Positions 56,624 through 64,000 of a stretch of 64,000 nucleotides of DNA are shown here, in pieces. The stretch comes from Mesorhizobium loti CJ3sym (GTDB lineage: Bacteria > Pseudomonadota > Alphaproteobacteria > Rhizobiales > Rhizobiaceae). The position numbers and the translations under genes were made by a program. The stretch is taken from NCBI RefSeq assembly GCF_000472785.1, contig NZ_KI421462.1, positions 200-64,199 of the forward strand. The letters are read 5' to 3'. The notes under the pieces were generated by a model. The model did not search any database. It was not told the origin of the DNA and saw only the letters and a program-made list of their open reading frames with translations. The number at the start of each line of letters is the position of its first letter. The stretch's first letter is position 1.

Positions 56624-58207
56624 TCAAAATTCATACCGGGGCAACCGTTCAATCGCAGCCACCTTCGCCGCGATTGTCACGTCCCCATAGTCGTCGCCGG
56701 CTGTTCGCCCCGCATGGCCCTGGATCGCGTCAAGCGTCCGACCACCAACGCCGATCTCAAGACCGACCGTCTTGAATCGATGGCGCCAACCATGGTTGGG
56801 ACTCACGCCCTCAGGGATGACCTTCTTTGCCTGCAACCACTGACTTACTCGGCCGGCCACTGTTCGCGCCGGAAGCGTCCCCTCCTTCGTCTTGGAGGGT
56901 GGGTAGAACAGCGGACCGTCGGCTGCCGCGTTCACAAACTCCACAAAGCCCAGATCGACCAGTTGCTGATGCAAGGGAACATCGCGATAATTGCCCGCCT
57001 TTACGGAACCAGCGTCAGGCGCAATCCGAAGCACCGGCACACCTTTTTCATAGCGGAAGTCCTGTTTTCGAAGCTGAGTGATCTCTGTGATCCGCGACCC
57101 CGTATGCGCGCAAAGGATCGGCGACCAACGCTTCGCGGCGGTCGTCTGCGGTGCTTCCCGCGTCTGCGGATTGGCAAAGTGTTTCGGCTGATGATCACGA
57201 GCGACCTTCAGAACCTCAACCGCCTCGTCCAGGGTAAAGCCTTTTTCGCGCGAGTGCTGCTTTTTCGAAACCTTGATGCGAACGTTTTCCGCCACGTTGG
57301 TTTCGAGTCGATCGTTGTTGACCGCCCATTTCAAGACCGTCCGCACCGAGGCTAAATACACGTCAGAGACGGTCTTGCTGGCGAGCGTTTTCAGGCTCGC
57401 ATCTTTCCAATCGAGAAGATTCTGCTTGGTGAGCTTACGGGCGTCGTTATGTCGGATGAACTTGGACAAGTTAGCGAAAACCGGCGTCCAGCGCCTTCGA
57501 GCCTCCTGGCCCTTCCCGTCGGCGGCCCGCTCATCCAGGTAGTCAGTAAGCAGACCTTTGAGAGAAACCGGCTGGCGGTCATCCTCGGTCGGTTGAGCGG
57601 CGGTTAGCAAGGGGTGCGAAGGGTTGCCTGTGAAATCACCGTCGTTTCGTTCGCCTCGCCGTGCCATGGCCTCATACCGCGAAACACAAAGAGCTTGGGC
57701 GATCTGCCGCCACTCCACACTTCCCTTCGCGGCCGTGTGGTTGCCAAGAGACCTAAAGCGTTCGATACGGTCGCCGATAAGCTGTTCCAACTGATCGTCA
57801 GACAGTTTTCCGGCATAGCCATCACGGAGGGGCCCGCCCTCATACTCATAGTCAACCTCAAACCCCGCATATTGATGATAATGCGTCCGAATCTCTGCAT
57901 CAAAGGCGAGAAGGGCCTGATAATCTCGACTGGCTATTTGGAGTGGAGAAAGTGGATAGCGGCCGATAGTTATGGACCGTTCGCCTGCCGCGACAGCCCG
58001 GCGTTCTCCAAGTGCGATCCTGTGCTGGAGAGCGGCGACAGCACCAGGCAACGTCTTGAGGGCTGTTCTGTAGTCGGGGCCGAGCGGTGTTCGCAGTTCG
58101 GTCTTGCCGTCCATATACGGGCGAAGCTCTTTCGGGACGACAAGGCGTGCAAAATAGCGGCCGTCCCGATTCAGCAGATTTCGAACGCGGCCTGTCATCA
58201 ATTCCAT
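56624..58207 (-). CDS. Tyrosine recombinase / genomic-island integrase
   Basis: The 527-residue protein has an N-terminal region of DUF6538 type (LLNRDGRYFARLVVPKELRP), a core-binding domain (NLSKFIRHNDARKLTKQNLL) and a catalytic domain with HTGSRITEITQLRKQDF (first Arg), NHGWRHRFKT (His-x-x-Arg) and GDDYGDV (Tyr). All catalytic residues appear present. Its start lies 84 bases from the tRNA-Thr 3' end, so it likely integrated the island there. Two starts (58207 and 58198) are possible. Confidence 0.9.
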   Translation of the reverse strand: MELMTGRVRNLLNRDGRYFARLVVPKELRPYMDGKTELRTPLGPDYRTALKTLPGAVAALQHRIALGERRAVAAGERSITIGRYPLSPLQIASRDYQALLAFDAEIRTHYHQYAGFEVDYEYEGGPLRDGYAGKLSDDQLEQLIGDRIERFRSLGNHTAAKGSVEWRQIAQALCVSRYEAMARRGERNDGDFTGNPSHPLLTAAQPTEDDRQPVSLKGLLTDYLDERAADGKGQEARRRWTPVFANLSKFIRHNDARKLTKQNLLDWKDASLKTLASKTVSDVYLASVRTVLKWAVNNDRLETNVAENVRIKVSKKQHSREKGFTLDEAVEVLKVARDHQPKHFANPQTREAPQTTAAKRWSPILCAHTGSRITEITQLRKQDFRYEKGVPVLRIAPDAGSVKAGNYRDVPLHQQLVDLGFVEFVNAAADGPLFYPPSKTKEGTLPARTVAGRVSQWLQAKKVIPEGVSPNHGWRHRFKTVGLEIGVGGRTLDAIQGHAGRTAGDDYGDVTIAAKVAAIERLPRYEF

Positions 58208-58290
58208 CCGTTTTGTTACGGCATTTGTAACGTCAGAATGGACAGAAACCGTTGCGTGTCAATGACTTCAATGATTTCAAGGGGATAGAC

Positions 58291-58365
<75 letters not shown>

Positions 58366-58525
58366 CGCTGATGGCGGGGCTTCTGCCATATCGAACCGGC
58401 AAGCGCAAGGCCAAGCGCAACGCTTCTGTGAAAGCCTTTGCCGGATCGCTTTTAATGACATGGCGGCGCCACAATGTTGGCTATCCCTGAATGGCGATTG
58501 GCCGGTCGCCGGCCGGGACGGGACG

Positions 58526-58702
58526 ATGAGCGACAAGACAAATCCAGTAAAACAGGGCGGCACGGGCCGCAAGGACCGGCTCGCCGAGCAGCTGCGCGCC
58601 AATTTGCAGAAGCGCAAGGCGCAGTCGCGCTCGCGCCGCACAGGTGAAGCCGACCAGCGGCCCGACGGGCTCGGCTCGGCAAAGGAAATACAAAAAGATT
58701 AA
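58526..58702 (+). CDS. Small basic hypothetical protein upstream of murA
   Basis: The ATG at 58526 (MSDKTNPVKQGGTGRKDRLA) gives 58 residues: AEQLRANLQKRKAQSRSRRT, a basic helix, then a polar tail. Rhizobial genomes often have this small ORF in front of murA. It is the first gene of the chromosomal block right of the tRNA. The function is unknown. Confidence 0.6.
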   Translation: MSDKTNPVKQGGTGRKDRLAEQLRANLQKRKAQSRSRRTGEADQRPDGLGSAKEIQKD

Positions 58703-58831
58703 CTCAAATCGGCCACTCTTGGACCGGGGTGGGCGAAATCCTATTTCTTGAACCATATTGGCCAATGGTCTAGACGGGCCGATACTCAAACGATTGAACC
58801 GGCCTTTTCTGGCCGAGAGGGACGTTCTCTA

Positions 58832-60124
58832 ATGGATCGCATCAGAATTGTCGGGGGCAACAAGCTCTCCGGAAGCATTCCGATTTCGGGCGCCAAAAAC
58901 GCCGCTTTGCCCTTGATGATCGCCTCGCTTTTGACCGACGACACGCTGACGCTGGAAAACGTGCCGCATCTGGCCGATGTCGAGCAGCTGATCCGCATCC
59001 TCGGCAATCACGGCGTCGATTACTCGGTAAATGGCCGCCGCGAGAAGCAGAATGAGGGCTATTCGCGCACCATCAATTTCTCCGCCCGCAACATTGTCGA
59101 CACCACGGCGCCTTACGAGCTGGTGTCGAAGATGCGGGCGTCGTTCTGGGTCATCGGACCGCTGCTGGCCCGCATGGGCGAGGCCAAGGTATCGCTGCCC
59201 GGCGGCTGCGCCATCGGCACGCGCCCGGTGGATCTGTTCCTCGAAGGCCTGCAGGTGCTGGGCGCCGACATCGACGTCGATACCGGCTATGTCATTGCCA
59301 AGACCAGGAATGGCCGGCTTGTCGGTAACCGCTACGTCTTCCCGAAAGTCTCGGTCGGCGCCACCCACGTGCTGGTGATGGCGGCCTCGCTGGCCAAGGG
59401 CGAGACGGTGCTGGAAAACGCAGCCTGCGAGCCCGAGATCGTCAACCTCGCCGAATGCCTCAACGCCATGGGTGCGAAGATTTATGGTGCCGGCACGCCA
59501 ACCATCACCATCGACGGTGTCGAATCGCTGTCGGGCGCCCGCGTGCGCGTCATCCCCGACCGCATCGAGACCGGCACTTATGCCATGGCGGTCGCCATGA
59601 CCGGCGGCGACGTCGTGCTCGAAGGGGCGCGGCCTGAACTGCTGCAGACCGCGCTGGACGTGATTTCGCAGACAGGCGCCGAGATCACGCCGACCAATTC
59701 CGGCATCCGTGTCAGGCGCAACGGCGCCGGCATTTCGCCGGTCGACGTGACGACGGCGCCCTTCCCGGCCTTCCCGACCGATCTGCAGGCGCAGTTCATG
59801 GGCCTGATGACCATGGCCAAGGGCAAGTCGCGCATCACCGAAACGATCTTCGAAAACCGCTTCATGCATGTGCAGGAACTGGCCCGGCTCGGCGCCCATA
59901 TCACGCTTTCGGGGCAGACGGCGATCGTCGACGGCGTGGCCAAGCTGAAAGGTGCGCCTGTCATGGCCACCGATCTTCGCGCTTCAGTCTCGCTGGTCAT
60001 CGCTGGCCTAGCGGCCGAAGGCGAGACCACGGTCAACCGCGTCTACCATCTCGACCGCGGCTTCGAGCGGCTTGAGGAAAAGCTGTCCAATTGCGGCGCA
60101 GTGATCGAGCGTATTTCAGCCTGA
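58832..60124 (+). CDS. murA: UDP-N-acetylglucosamine 1-carboxyvinyltransferase
   Basis: The 430-residue protein starts at the ATG at 58832 (MDRIRIVGGNKLSGSIPISG); the longer frame is rejected. SGAKNAALP and LPGGCAIGTRPVDLF hold the active-site loop, whose Cys is the fosfomycin target, and RVIPDRIETGTYAMA is the later conserved block. MurA adds enolpyruvate to UDP-GlcNAc in the cytosol, the first committed step of peptidoglycan synthesis. It is an essential core gene with no defects. Confidence 0.96.
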   Translation: MDRIRIVGGNKLSGSIPISGAKNAALPLMIASLLTDDTLTLENVPHLADVEQLIRILGNHGVDYSVNGRREKQNEGYSRTINFSARNIVDTTAPYELVSKMRASFWVIGPLLARMGEAKVSLPGGCAIGTRPVDLFLEGLQVLGADIDVDTGYVIAKTRNGRLVGNRYVFPKVSVGATHVLVMAASLAKGETVLENAACEPEIVNLAECLNAMGAKIYGAGTPTITIDGVESLSGARVRVIPDRIETGTYAMAVAMTGGDVVLEGARPELLQTALDVISQTGAEITPTNSGIRVRRNGAGISPVDVTTAPFPAFPTDLQAQFMGLMTMAKGKSRITETIFENRFMHVQELARLGAHITLSGQTAIVDGVAKLKGAPVMATDLRASVSLVIAGLAAEGETTVNRVYHLDRGFERLEEKLSNCGAVIERISA

Positions 60125-60292
60125 CGATCGGACGGCAGCAGCTTCTGATGAAGACTGCCCGTACGGCATTTATCCCCCTGCCAGGACTGTAAACCCGAGG
60201 CAATTGCCTCGGGCGGAAGTTGTGTCGCGGTTGCACCGGCCTGAAAGACCGCCTAACAGAAGGCTGAAACCAACCTTAGGCACGAAATCCGC

Positions 60293-60724
60293 ATGGCCCT
60301 CAAACTCATCGCACTCGACGACCAGGATCTGAGCATCGTTTCGGCTCATGTCCAGGACGCCGTGCTGAAAGTCAGCGACCTCGAGTACCTGCCGTCGGCC
60401 AAGCGTTTCGTGCTGACCATGAACCGTTTCGTCTGGGAGGCCAAATCGGGCCTGTTTCGCCAGCACAATGAGCGGCGGCAGGCCGTACTGCATTTCGACC
60501 GGGTGCTAGGCGCCAAGACCAACGGGATTCCGCGCGACAAGCCGGCCGAAGTGCTGTCGCTGCTGGCGATCAGCTTCATCGAGATCAGCAAGCCGGCCGG
60601 CATCGTCGAGCTGATCTTTTCGGGCGGCGGCACCATCATGCTCGATGTCGAGTGCATCGAAGCCCGCCTTGCTGACATAGGCGGTGCGTGGGAAGCCACG
60701 TCACGTCCCATCCACAAGGGCTGA
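60293..60724 (+). CDS. DUF2948 family protein
   Basis: The 143-residue protein starts MALKLIALDDQDLSIVSAHV. VLKVSDLEYLPSAKRFVLTM and NRFVWEAKSG are the typical DUF2948 blocks, and GGTIMLDVECIEARLADIGG ends it. Soluble, no catalytic motif. It is a steady neighbour of murA and hisD in Rhizobiales. Its stop is 3 bases before hisD, so they are cotranscribed. The function is unknown. Confidence 0.85.
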   Translation: MALKLIALDDQDLSIVSAHVQDAVLKVSDLEYLPSAKRFVLTMNRFVWEAKSGLFRQHNERRQAVLHFDRVLGAKTNGIPRDKPAEVLSLLAISFIEISKPAGIVELIFSGGGTIMLDVECIEARLADIGGAWEATSRPIHKG

Positions 60725-60727
60725 GCG

Positions 60728-62020
60728 ATGGCCATCACGCTTGCCCAGTCCGACGCCGACTTCGAGCAGCGTTTCGCCGCTTTCCTCCTGACCAAGCGGG
60801 AAGTGTCCGAGGACGTCGACGCCGCGGTGCGCCAGATCATCGCGCGCGTGCGTGCCGAGGGCGACGCGGCGCTGATCGATTACACGCAAAAATTCGATCG
60901 GGCCGATTTGGCCGGTCTCGGCATTGCCGTGTCGAAGCAAGACATTGCAGCTGCCTACGAAACCGCCGATCCGCAGACGATCGAGGCGCTTGAATTCGTC
61001 CGCGACCGGATCCGCTCGCACCACGAGCGGCAGCGTCCCAGGGACGATCGCTATACGGATGCCGCCGGTGTCGAGCTCGGCTGGCGCTGGACGGCAATCG
61101 AGGCGGTCGGTCTCTATGTGCCTGGCGGCACGGCAAGCTATCCAAGTTCGGTGCTGATGAACGCCGTGCCGGCCAGGGTGGCCGGCGTCGAGCGCATCGT
61201 CATGGTCGTGCCGGCGCCGGGCGGCATCATCAATCCGCTGGTGCTGGTGGCGGCAGACATTGCGGGCGTGTCCGAGATTTACCGTGTCGGCGGGGCGCAG
61301 GCCATTGCGGCACTTGCCTACGGCACCGCAACCATAAAGCCGGTCGCCAAGATCGTCGGGCCCGGCAATGCCTATGTCGCGGCTGCCAAGCGGCAGGTGT
61401 TCGGCACGGTCGGCATCGACATGATCGCCGGCCCCTCGGAAGTGCTCGTCGTGGCCGATGGCAGCAATGATCCGGACTGGATCGCCGCCGATCTGCTGGC
61501 GCAGGCCGAGCATGACGCGTCGGCACAGTCGATCCTCGTCACCGACGATCCGACCTTCGGCAAGGCCGTCGAACAGGCTGTCGAGCGTCAGTTGCAGAGC
61601 CTGCCGCGTGCCGAGACGGCGTCGGCGAGCTGGCGCGATTTCGGCGCGGTGATTTTGGTCCCGACCATCGAAGCCGCGCTGCCGCTGGTCGACCGCATCG
61701 CGGCCGAACATGTCGAACTGGCCATCGACGACGCCGAAGGCTTCCTGTCGCGAATGCGCAATGCCGGTGCCGTCTTTCTCGGCCGCCACACGCCGGAAGC
61801 CATCGGCGACTATGTCGCCGGATCCAACCACGTGCTGCCGACCGCACGTTCGGCGCGCTTCTCGTCGGGGCTTTCGGTGCTTGATTTCGTCAAGCGTACC
61901 TCAATTCTTAAGCTTGGGCCGGAGCAGCTACGGGCGCTGGCGCCGGCGGCGATTGCGCTGGCCACGGCCGAGGGGCTCGACGCGCATGGCCGCTCCGTCG
62001 CTATCCGGCTGAATATGTAG
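60728..62020 (+). CDS. hisD: Histidinol dehydrogenase
   Basis: The 430-residue protein has YVPGGTASYPSSVLMNAVPA, VGGAQAIAALAYGT, KIVGPGNAYVAAAKRQV and AEHDASAQS, with Gln/His zinc ligands, and HTPEAIGDYVAGSNHVLPT with Glu, Asp and His. It performs the last two steps of histidine synthesis, histidinol to histidine, with NAD and zinc. Length is normal. Operon: DUF2948, hisD, UPF0262, phosphatase, with gaps of a few bases. Confidence 0.96.
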   Translation: MAITLAQSDADFEQRFAAFLLTKREVSEDVDAAVRQIIARVRAEGDAALIDYTQKFDRADLAGLGIAVSKQDIAAAYETADPQTIEALEFVRDRIRSHHERQRPRDDRYTDAAGVELGWRWTAIEAVGLYVPGGTASYPSSVLMNAVPARVAGVERIVMVVPAPGGIINPLVLVAADIAGVSEIYRVGGAQAIAALAYGTATIKPVAKIVGPGNAYVAAAKRQVFGTVGIDMIAGPSEVLVVADGSNDPDWIAADLLAQAEHDASAQSILVTDDPTFGKAVEQAVERQLQSLPRAETASASWRDFGAVILVPTIEAALPLVDRIAAEHVELAIDDAEGFLSRMRNAGAVFLGRHTPEAIGDYVAGSNHVLPTARSARFSSGLSVLDFVKRTSILKLGPEQLRALAPAAIALATAEGLDAHGRSVAIRLNM

Positions 62021-62026
62021 GCTGAG

Positions 62027-62506
62027 ATGACGGGCTCCGATCGCTCAAAACTGATCGATGTCGAACTCGATGAGTCCATCGGCCGGTCGACGCCCGATGT
62101 CGAGCATGAACGGGCGGTGGCGATCTTCGACCTGATCGAGGAGAACAATTTTCAGCCCGTCAACGACAACGGAACAGGCCCTTACCGGCTGAAACTGTCG
62201 CTGGCCGAGCAGCGTCTGGTCTTCGCCGTGGCGCGCGAGGACGGCACCGCGGTGGTCACCCACATCCTGTCGCTGACGCCGCTGCGGCGCATCGTCAAGG
62301 ACTACTACATGATCTGCGAGAGCTATTACGACGCCATCCGCTCGTCGACGCCGAGCCATATCGAGGCCATCGACATGGGCCGCCGCGGCCTGCACAATGA
62401 AGGGTCGCAGACGCTGATGGACCGGCTCTCCGGCAAGATCGACATCGACTTCGACACGGCGCGACGGCTGTTCACGCTGGTCTGCGTGCTGCACTGGCGG
62501 GGCTAG
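62027..62506 (+). CDS. UPF0262 family protein
   Basis: The 159-residue protein has FDLIEENNFQPVNDNGTGPY, RLKLSLAEQRLVFAVAREDG, and RIVKDYYMICESYYDAIRSS, the characteristic UPF0262 pattern of alphaproteobacteria. The function is unknown. It begins 6 bases after hisD, and its end overlaps or abuts the phosphatase gene. Confidence 0.88.
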   Translation: MTGSDRSKLIDVELDESIGRSTPDVEHERAVAIFDLIEENNFQPVNDNGTGPYRLKLSLAEQRLVFAVAREDGTAVVTHILSLTPLRRIVKDYYMICESYYDAIRSSTPSHIEAIDMGRRGLHNEGSQTLMDRLSGKIDIDFDTARRLFTLVCVLHWRG

Positions 62507-62523
62507 TCCTGGTACCCGGCGCC

Positions 62524-62964
62524 CTGCCCCGCTCGATCCTGTTCCTGTGCGGTATGAACGCCGTGCGCTCGCCAATGGCCGAGCAATTGGCGCGCCGGAT
62601 GTTGCCCGCCACCATTTTCGTCGCCTCGGCCGGGGTGCGCGCCGGCGAACGCGACCCGTTCGTCGATTCGGTGCTTGCCGAGGAGGGTCTGACGCTGGGC
62701 GAGCGCCACCCCAGGACATTGGACGATCTCGAGGACGATTATTTCGACCTGATCGTGACGTTGGCGCCGGAAGCGCACCATGCTGCGCTGGAGCTCACCC
62801 GCTCGCTCGCCGTCGAGGTCGAATACTGGCCGACACAGGACCCGACCGGCGCCGGCGGCACGCGCGAGCAGATCATGGCTGCCTATCGCGACGTGCGCGA
62901 ACGGCTGAAGTTGCGCATAGGCCGACGTTTTTTGCTTCCTGAGGCAAAAAACGCGACGGATTAA
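62524..62964 (+). CDS. Low-molecular-weight phosphatase / arsenate-reductase-like protein
   Basis: The P-loop FLCGMNAVRSPMAEQLARR (C-x5-R-S) lies across the first ATG of the frame (62554), so translation must start upstream. No ATG, GTG or TTG exists in frame back into UPF0262. A CTG at 62524 (then PRSILFLCG) or 62509 is the likely start, and I use 62524 provisionally. The late DPTGAGGTREQIMAAYRDVR holds the general-acid aspartate region. Members remove phosphate from tyrosine or reduce arsenate; which applies is not clear. Neighbours are UPF0262 and infA. Confidence 0.78.
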   Translation: MPRSILFLCGMNAVRSPMAEQLARRMLPATIFVASAGVRAGERDPFVDSVLAEEGLTLGERHPRTLDDLEDDYFDLIVTLAPEAHHAALELTRSLAVEVEYWPTQDPTGAGGTREQIMAAYRDVRERLKLRIGRRFLLPEAKNATD

Positions 62965-63061
62965 GCGTGTTCACAAGCGGACGATTATCATATAGGTTCC
63001 GCCGAAATTCCGGCCTGGGCGCGCCTGGGCGCCGGAACTGCAATCCAAGCAAAGGTATCGA

Positions 63062-63280
63062 ATGCCGAAGGAAGAAGTCCTCGAGTTTCCGGGTGTCGTG
63101 ACGGAATTGTTGCCCAACGCCATGTTCAGGGTGAAACTCGAAAACGAACACGAGATCATCGCCCATACGGCTGGTCGCATGCGCAAGAACCGCATCCGCG
63201 TGCTGACCGGCGACAAGGTTCTGGTCGAGATGACGCCATACGACCTGACCAAGGGCCGCATCACCTACCGTTTCAAGTAA
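63062..63280 (+). CDS. infA: Translation initiation factor IF-1
   Basis: The 72-residue protein has the S1/OB fold of IF-1: [20 protein letters not shown], then [20 protein letters not shown] and [14 protein letters not shown]. It binds the 30S A site during initiation. Length and sequence are standard. A 97-base gap upstream may hold its own promoter. Confidence 0.97.
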
Positions 63281-63303
63281 GATCAAGGCCAGCCGGTACA
63301 GCG

Positions 63304-63930
63304 ATGAGCCTTTTGCAGAAGCTGGTGCTTGCCTCGGGTTCGCCGCGCCGCATCGAACTCTTGCAGCAGGCCGGCATTGAGCCGGACCGTATCCTGCCAG
63401 CCGATATCGACGAAACGCCGCTGCGTGCAGAGCATCCGCGCTCGCTGGCCAAACGGCTGTCGAAGGAAAAGGCGGAGAAGGCGTTCGCGTCGCTTAAGAC
63501 CGAGACGGACTACGCGCCAAGCTTCGTGCTGGCCGCCGACACGGTGGTCGCGGTCGGGCGGCGCATCCTGCCCAAGGCCGAAACGCTTGATGACGCCGCC
63601 AACTGCCTCGGGCTGTTGTCCGGCCGCTCGCACCGGGTCTATTCCGGCATCTGCCTGATCACGCCCGGCGGCAAGCTGCGCCAGCGGCTGGTCGAGACGC
63701 GCGTGCGTTTCAAGCGGCTGCCACGCGAGGAGATCGATGCTTATGTCGCCTCGGGCGAATGGCGCGGCAAGGCCGGCGGCTATGCCGTGCAGGGCATCGC
63801 CGGCTCTTTCGTCGTCAAGCTGGTCGGTTCCTACACCAACATCGTCGGCCTGCCCCTCTATGAGACCGTGGCGCTGTTATCGGGCGAAGGCTTCAAGATC
63901 CATCAAAGCTGGCTGTCCGCGCGGCCATGA
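63304..63930 (+). CDS. maf: Maf-like nucleotide pyrophosphatase
   Basis: The 208-residue protein starts MSLLQKLVLASGSPRRIELL, the Maf signature, followed by ADIDETPLR, VLAADTVVAVGRRILPK and GKAGGYAVQGIAGSFVVKLV. Maf proteins hydrolyse non-canonical nucleoside triphosphates and affect septum formation. It overlaps yacG by ATGA. Confidence 0.95.
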   Translation: MSLLQKLVLASGSPRRIELLQQAGIEPDRILPADIDETPLRAEHPRSLAKRLSKEKAEKAFASLKTETDYAPSFVLAADTVVAVGRRILPKAETLDDAANCLGLLSGRSHRVYSGICLITPGGKLRQRLVETRVRFKRLPREEIDAYVASGEWRGKAGGYAVQGIAGSFVVKLVGSYTNIVGLPLYETVALLSGEGFKIHQSWLSARP

Positions 63931-64000
63931 ATTCCGATCCCAAAGTCACACCGCTGCGCCCAAAGCGGCCCTGCCCCGAATGCAGCAAGGCCTCGGCGCG
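63927..64000 (+). CDS. yacG: DNA gyrase inhibitor YacG, partial
   Basis: The start ATG overlaps the maf stop. The visible residues read MNSDPKVTPLRPKRPCPECS, with the first C-x-x-C of the zinc site of YacG. The rest lies beyond the window. YacG binds GyrB and inhibits gyrase. Confidence 0.85.
   Translation, partial: MNSDPKVTPLRPKRPCPECSKASA

Overview
The right end (about 58.5-64 kb) is a compact chromosomal block in the order small ORF, murA, DUF2948 gene, hisD, UPF0262 gene, low-molecular-weight phosphatase, infA, maf and yacG. This order, with the high GC content, is what I know from Rhizobiales, and Mesorhizobium or another Phyllobacteriaceae member is the best fit. That assignment is inference from synteny and protein style; no database search was possible.

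Everything left of about 58.3 kb looks like accessory DNA. A tRNA-Thr(GGT) gene at 58.29-58.37 kb has a tyrosine integrase next to its 3' end, the classic layout of a genomic island that has used the tRNA 3' end as attachment site. The island runs leftward and probably leaves the window. I found no second copy of the tRNA 3' end.

Layout from left to right. (a) 0-0.4 kb: a PD-(D/E)XK nuclease-like ORF. (b) 1.0-13.3 kb: a five-gene block of two convergent operons. An AddB-like nuclease and a frameshifted AddA-like helicase-nuclease lie on the + strand, and a DUF6361 protein, a PLD-like nuclease and a large SNF2-like helicase lie on the - strand, with 4-base overlaps inside each operon. I cannot name this combination and it is the main candidate for an undescribed defence system. 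(c) 14.3-16.5 kb: a possible uracil-glycosylase-fold protein and an exonuclease I. (d) 16.5-21 kb: decayed DNA with pseudogenes, a tandem duplication, a dispersed repeat, terminators and small ORFs. (e) 20.9-25.8 kb: small rhizobial-type proteins around a LigD-type DNA ligase and a YedK/HMCES abasic-site protein. (f) 26.1-29.9 kb: a large SIR2-domain protein, split by a frameshift. (g) 31.0-32.3 kb: a DUF2806 regulator-like gene followed 31 bases later by a tRNA-like sequence with an abnormal anticodon arm. (h) 32.5-34.2 kb: a lytic transglycosylase and an HTH protein. (i) 34.8-44.4 kb: a DruH/DruE pair, that is a type III Druantia system. (j) 44.5-55.0 kb: a composite operon of a type III-like restriction helicase, a DUF262/HNH protein, a beta-class DNA methyltransferase, a small coiled-coil protein and a RelE-like/UvrD helicase fusion. 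(k) 55.3-58.2 kb: an inverted repeat with a polypurine loop, a cysteine-cluster protein of unknown role, and the integrase.

The island is therefore a defence island with at least four anti-phage modules. Three large defence genes (AddA-like, SIR2, methyltransferase) each carry a single missing G or C that splits the reading frame. In each case restoring one base gives an intact ORF. This may be real decay or a shared sequencing artefact.
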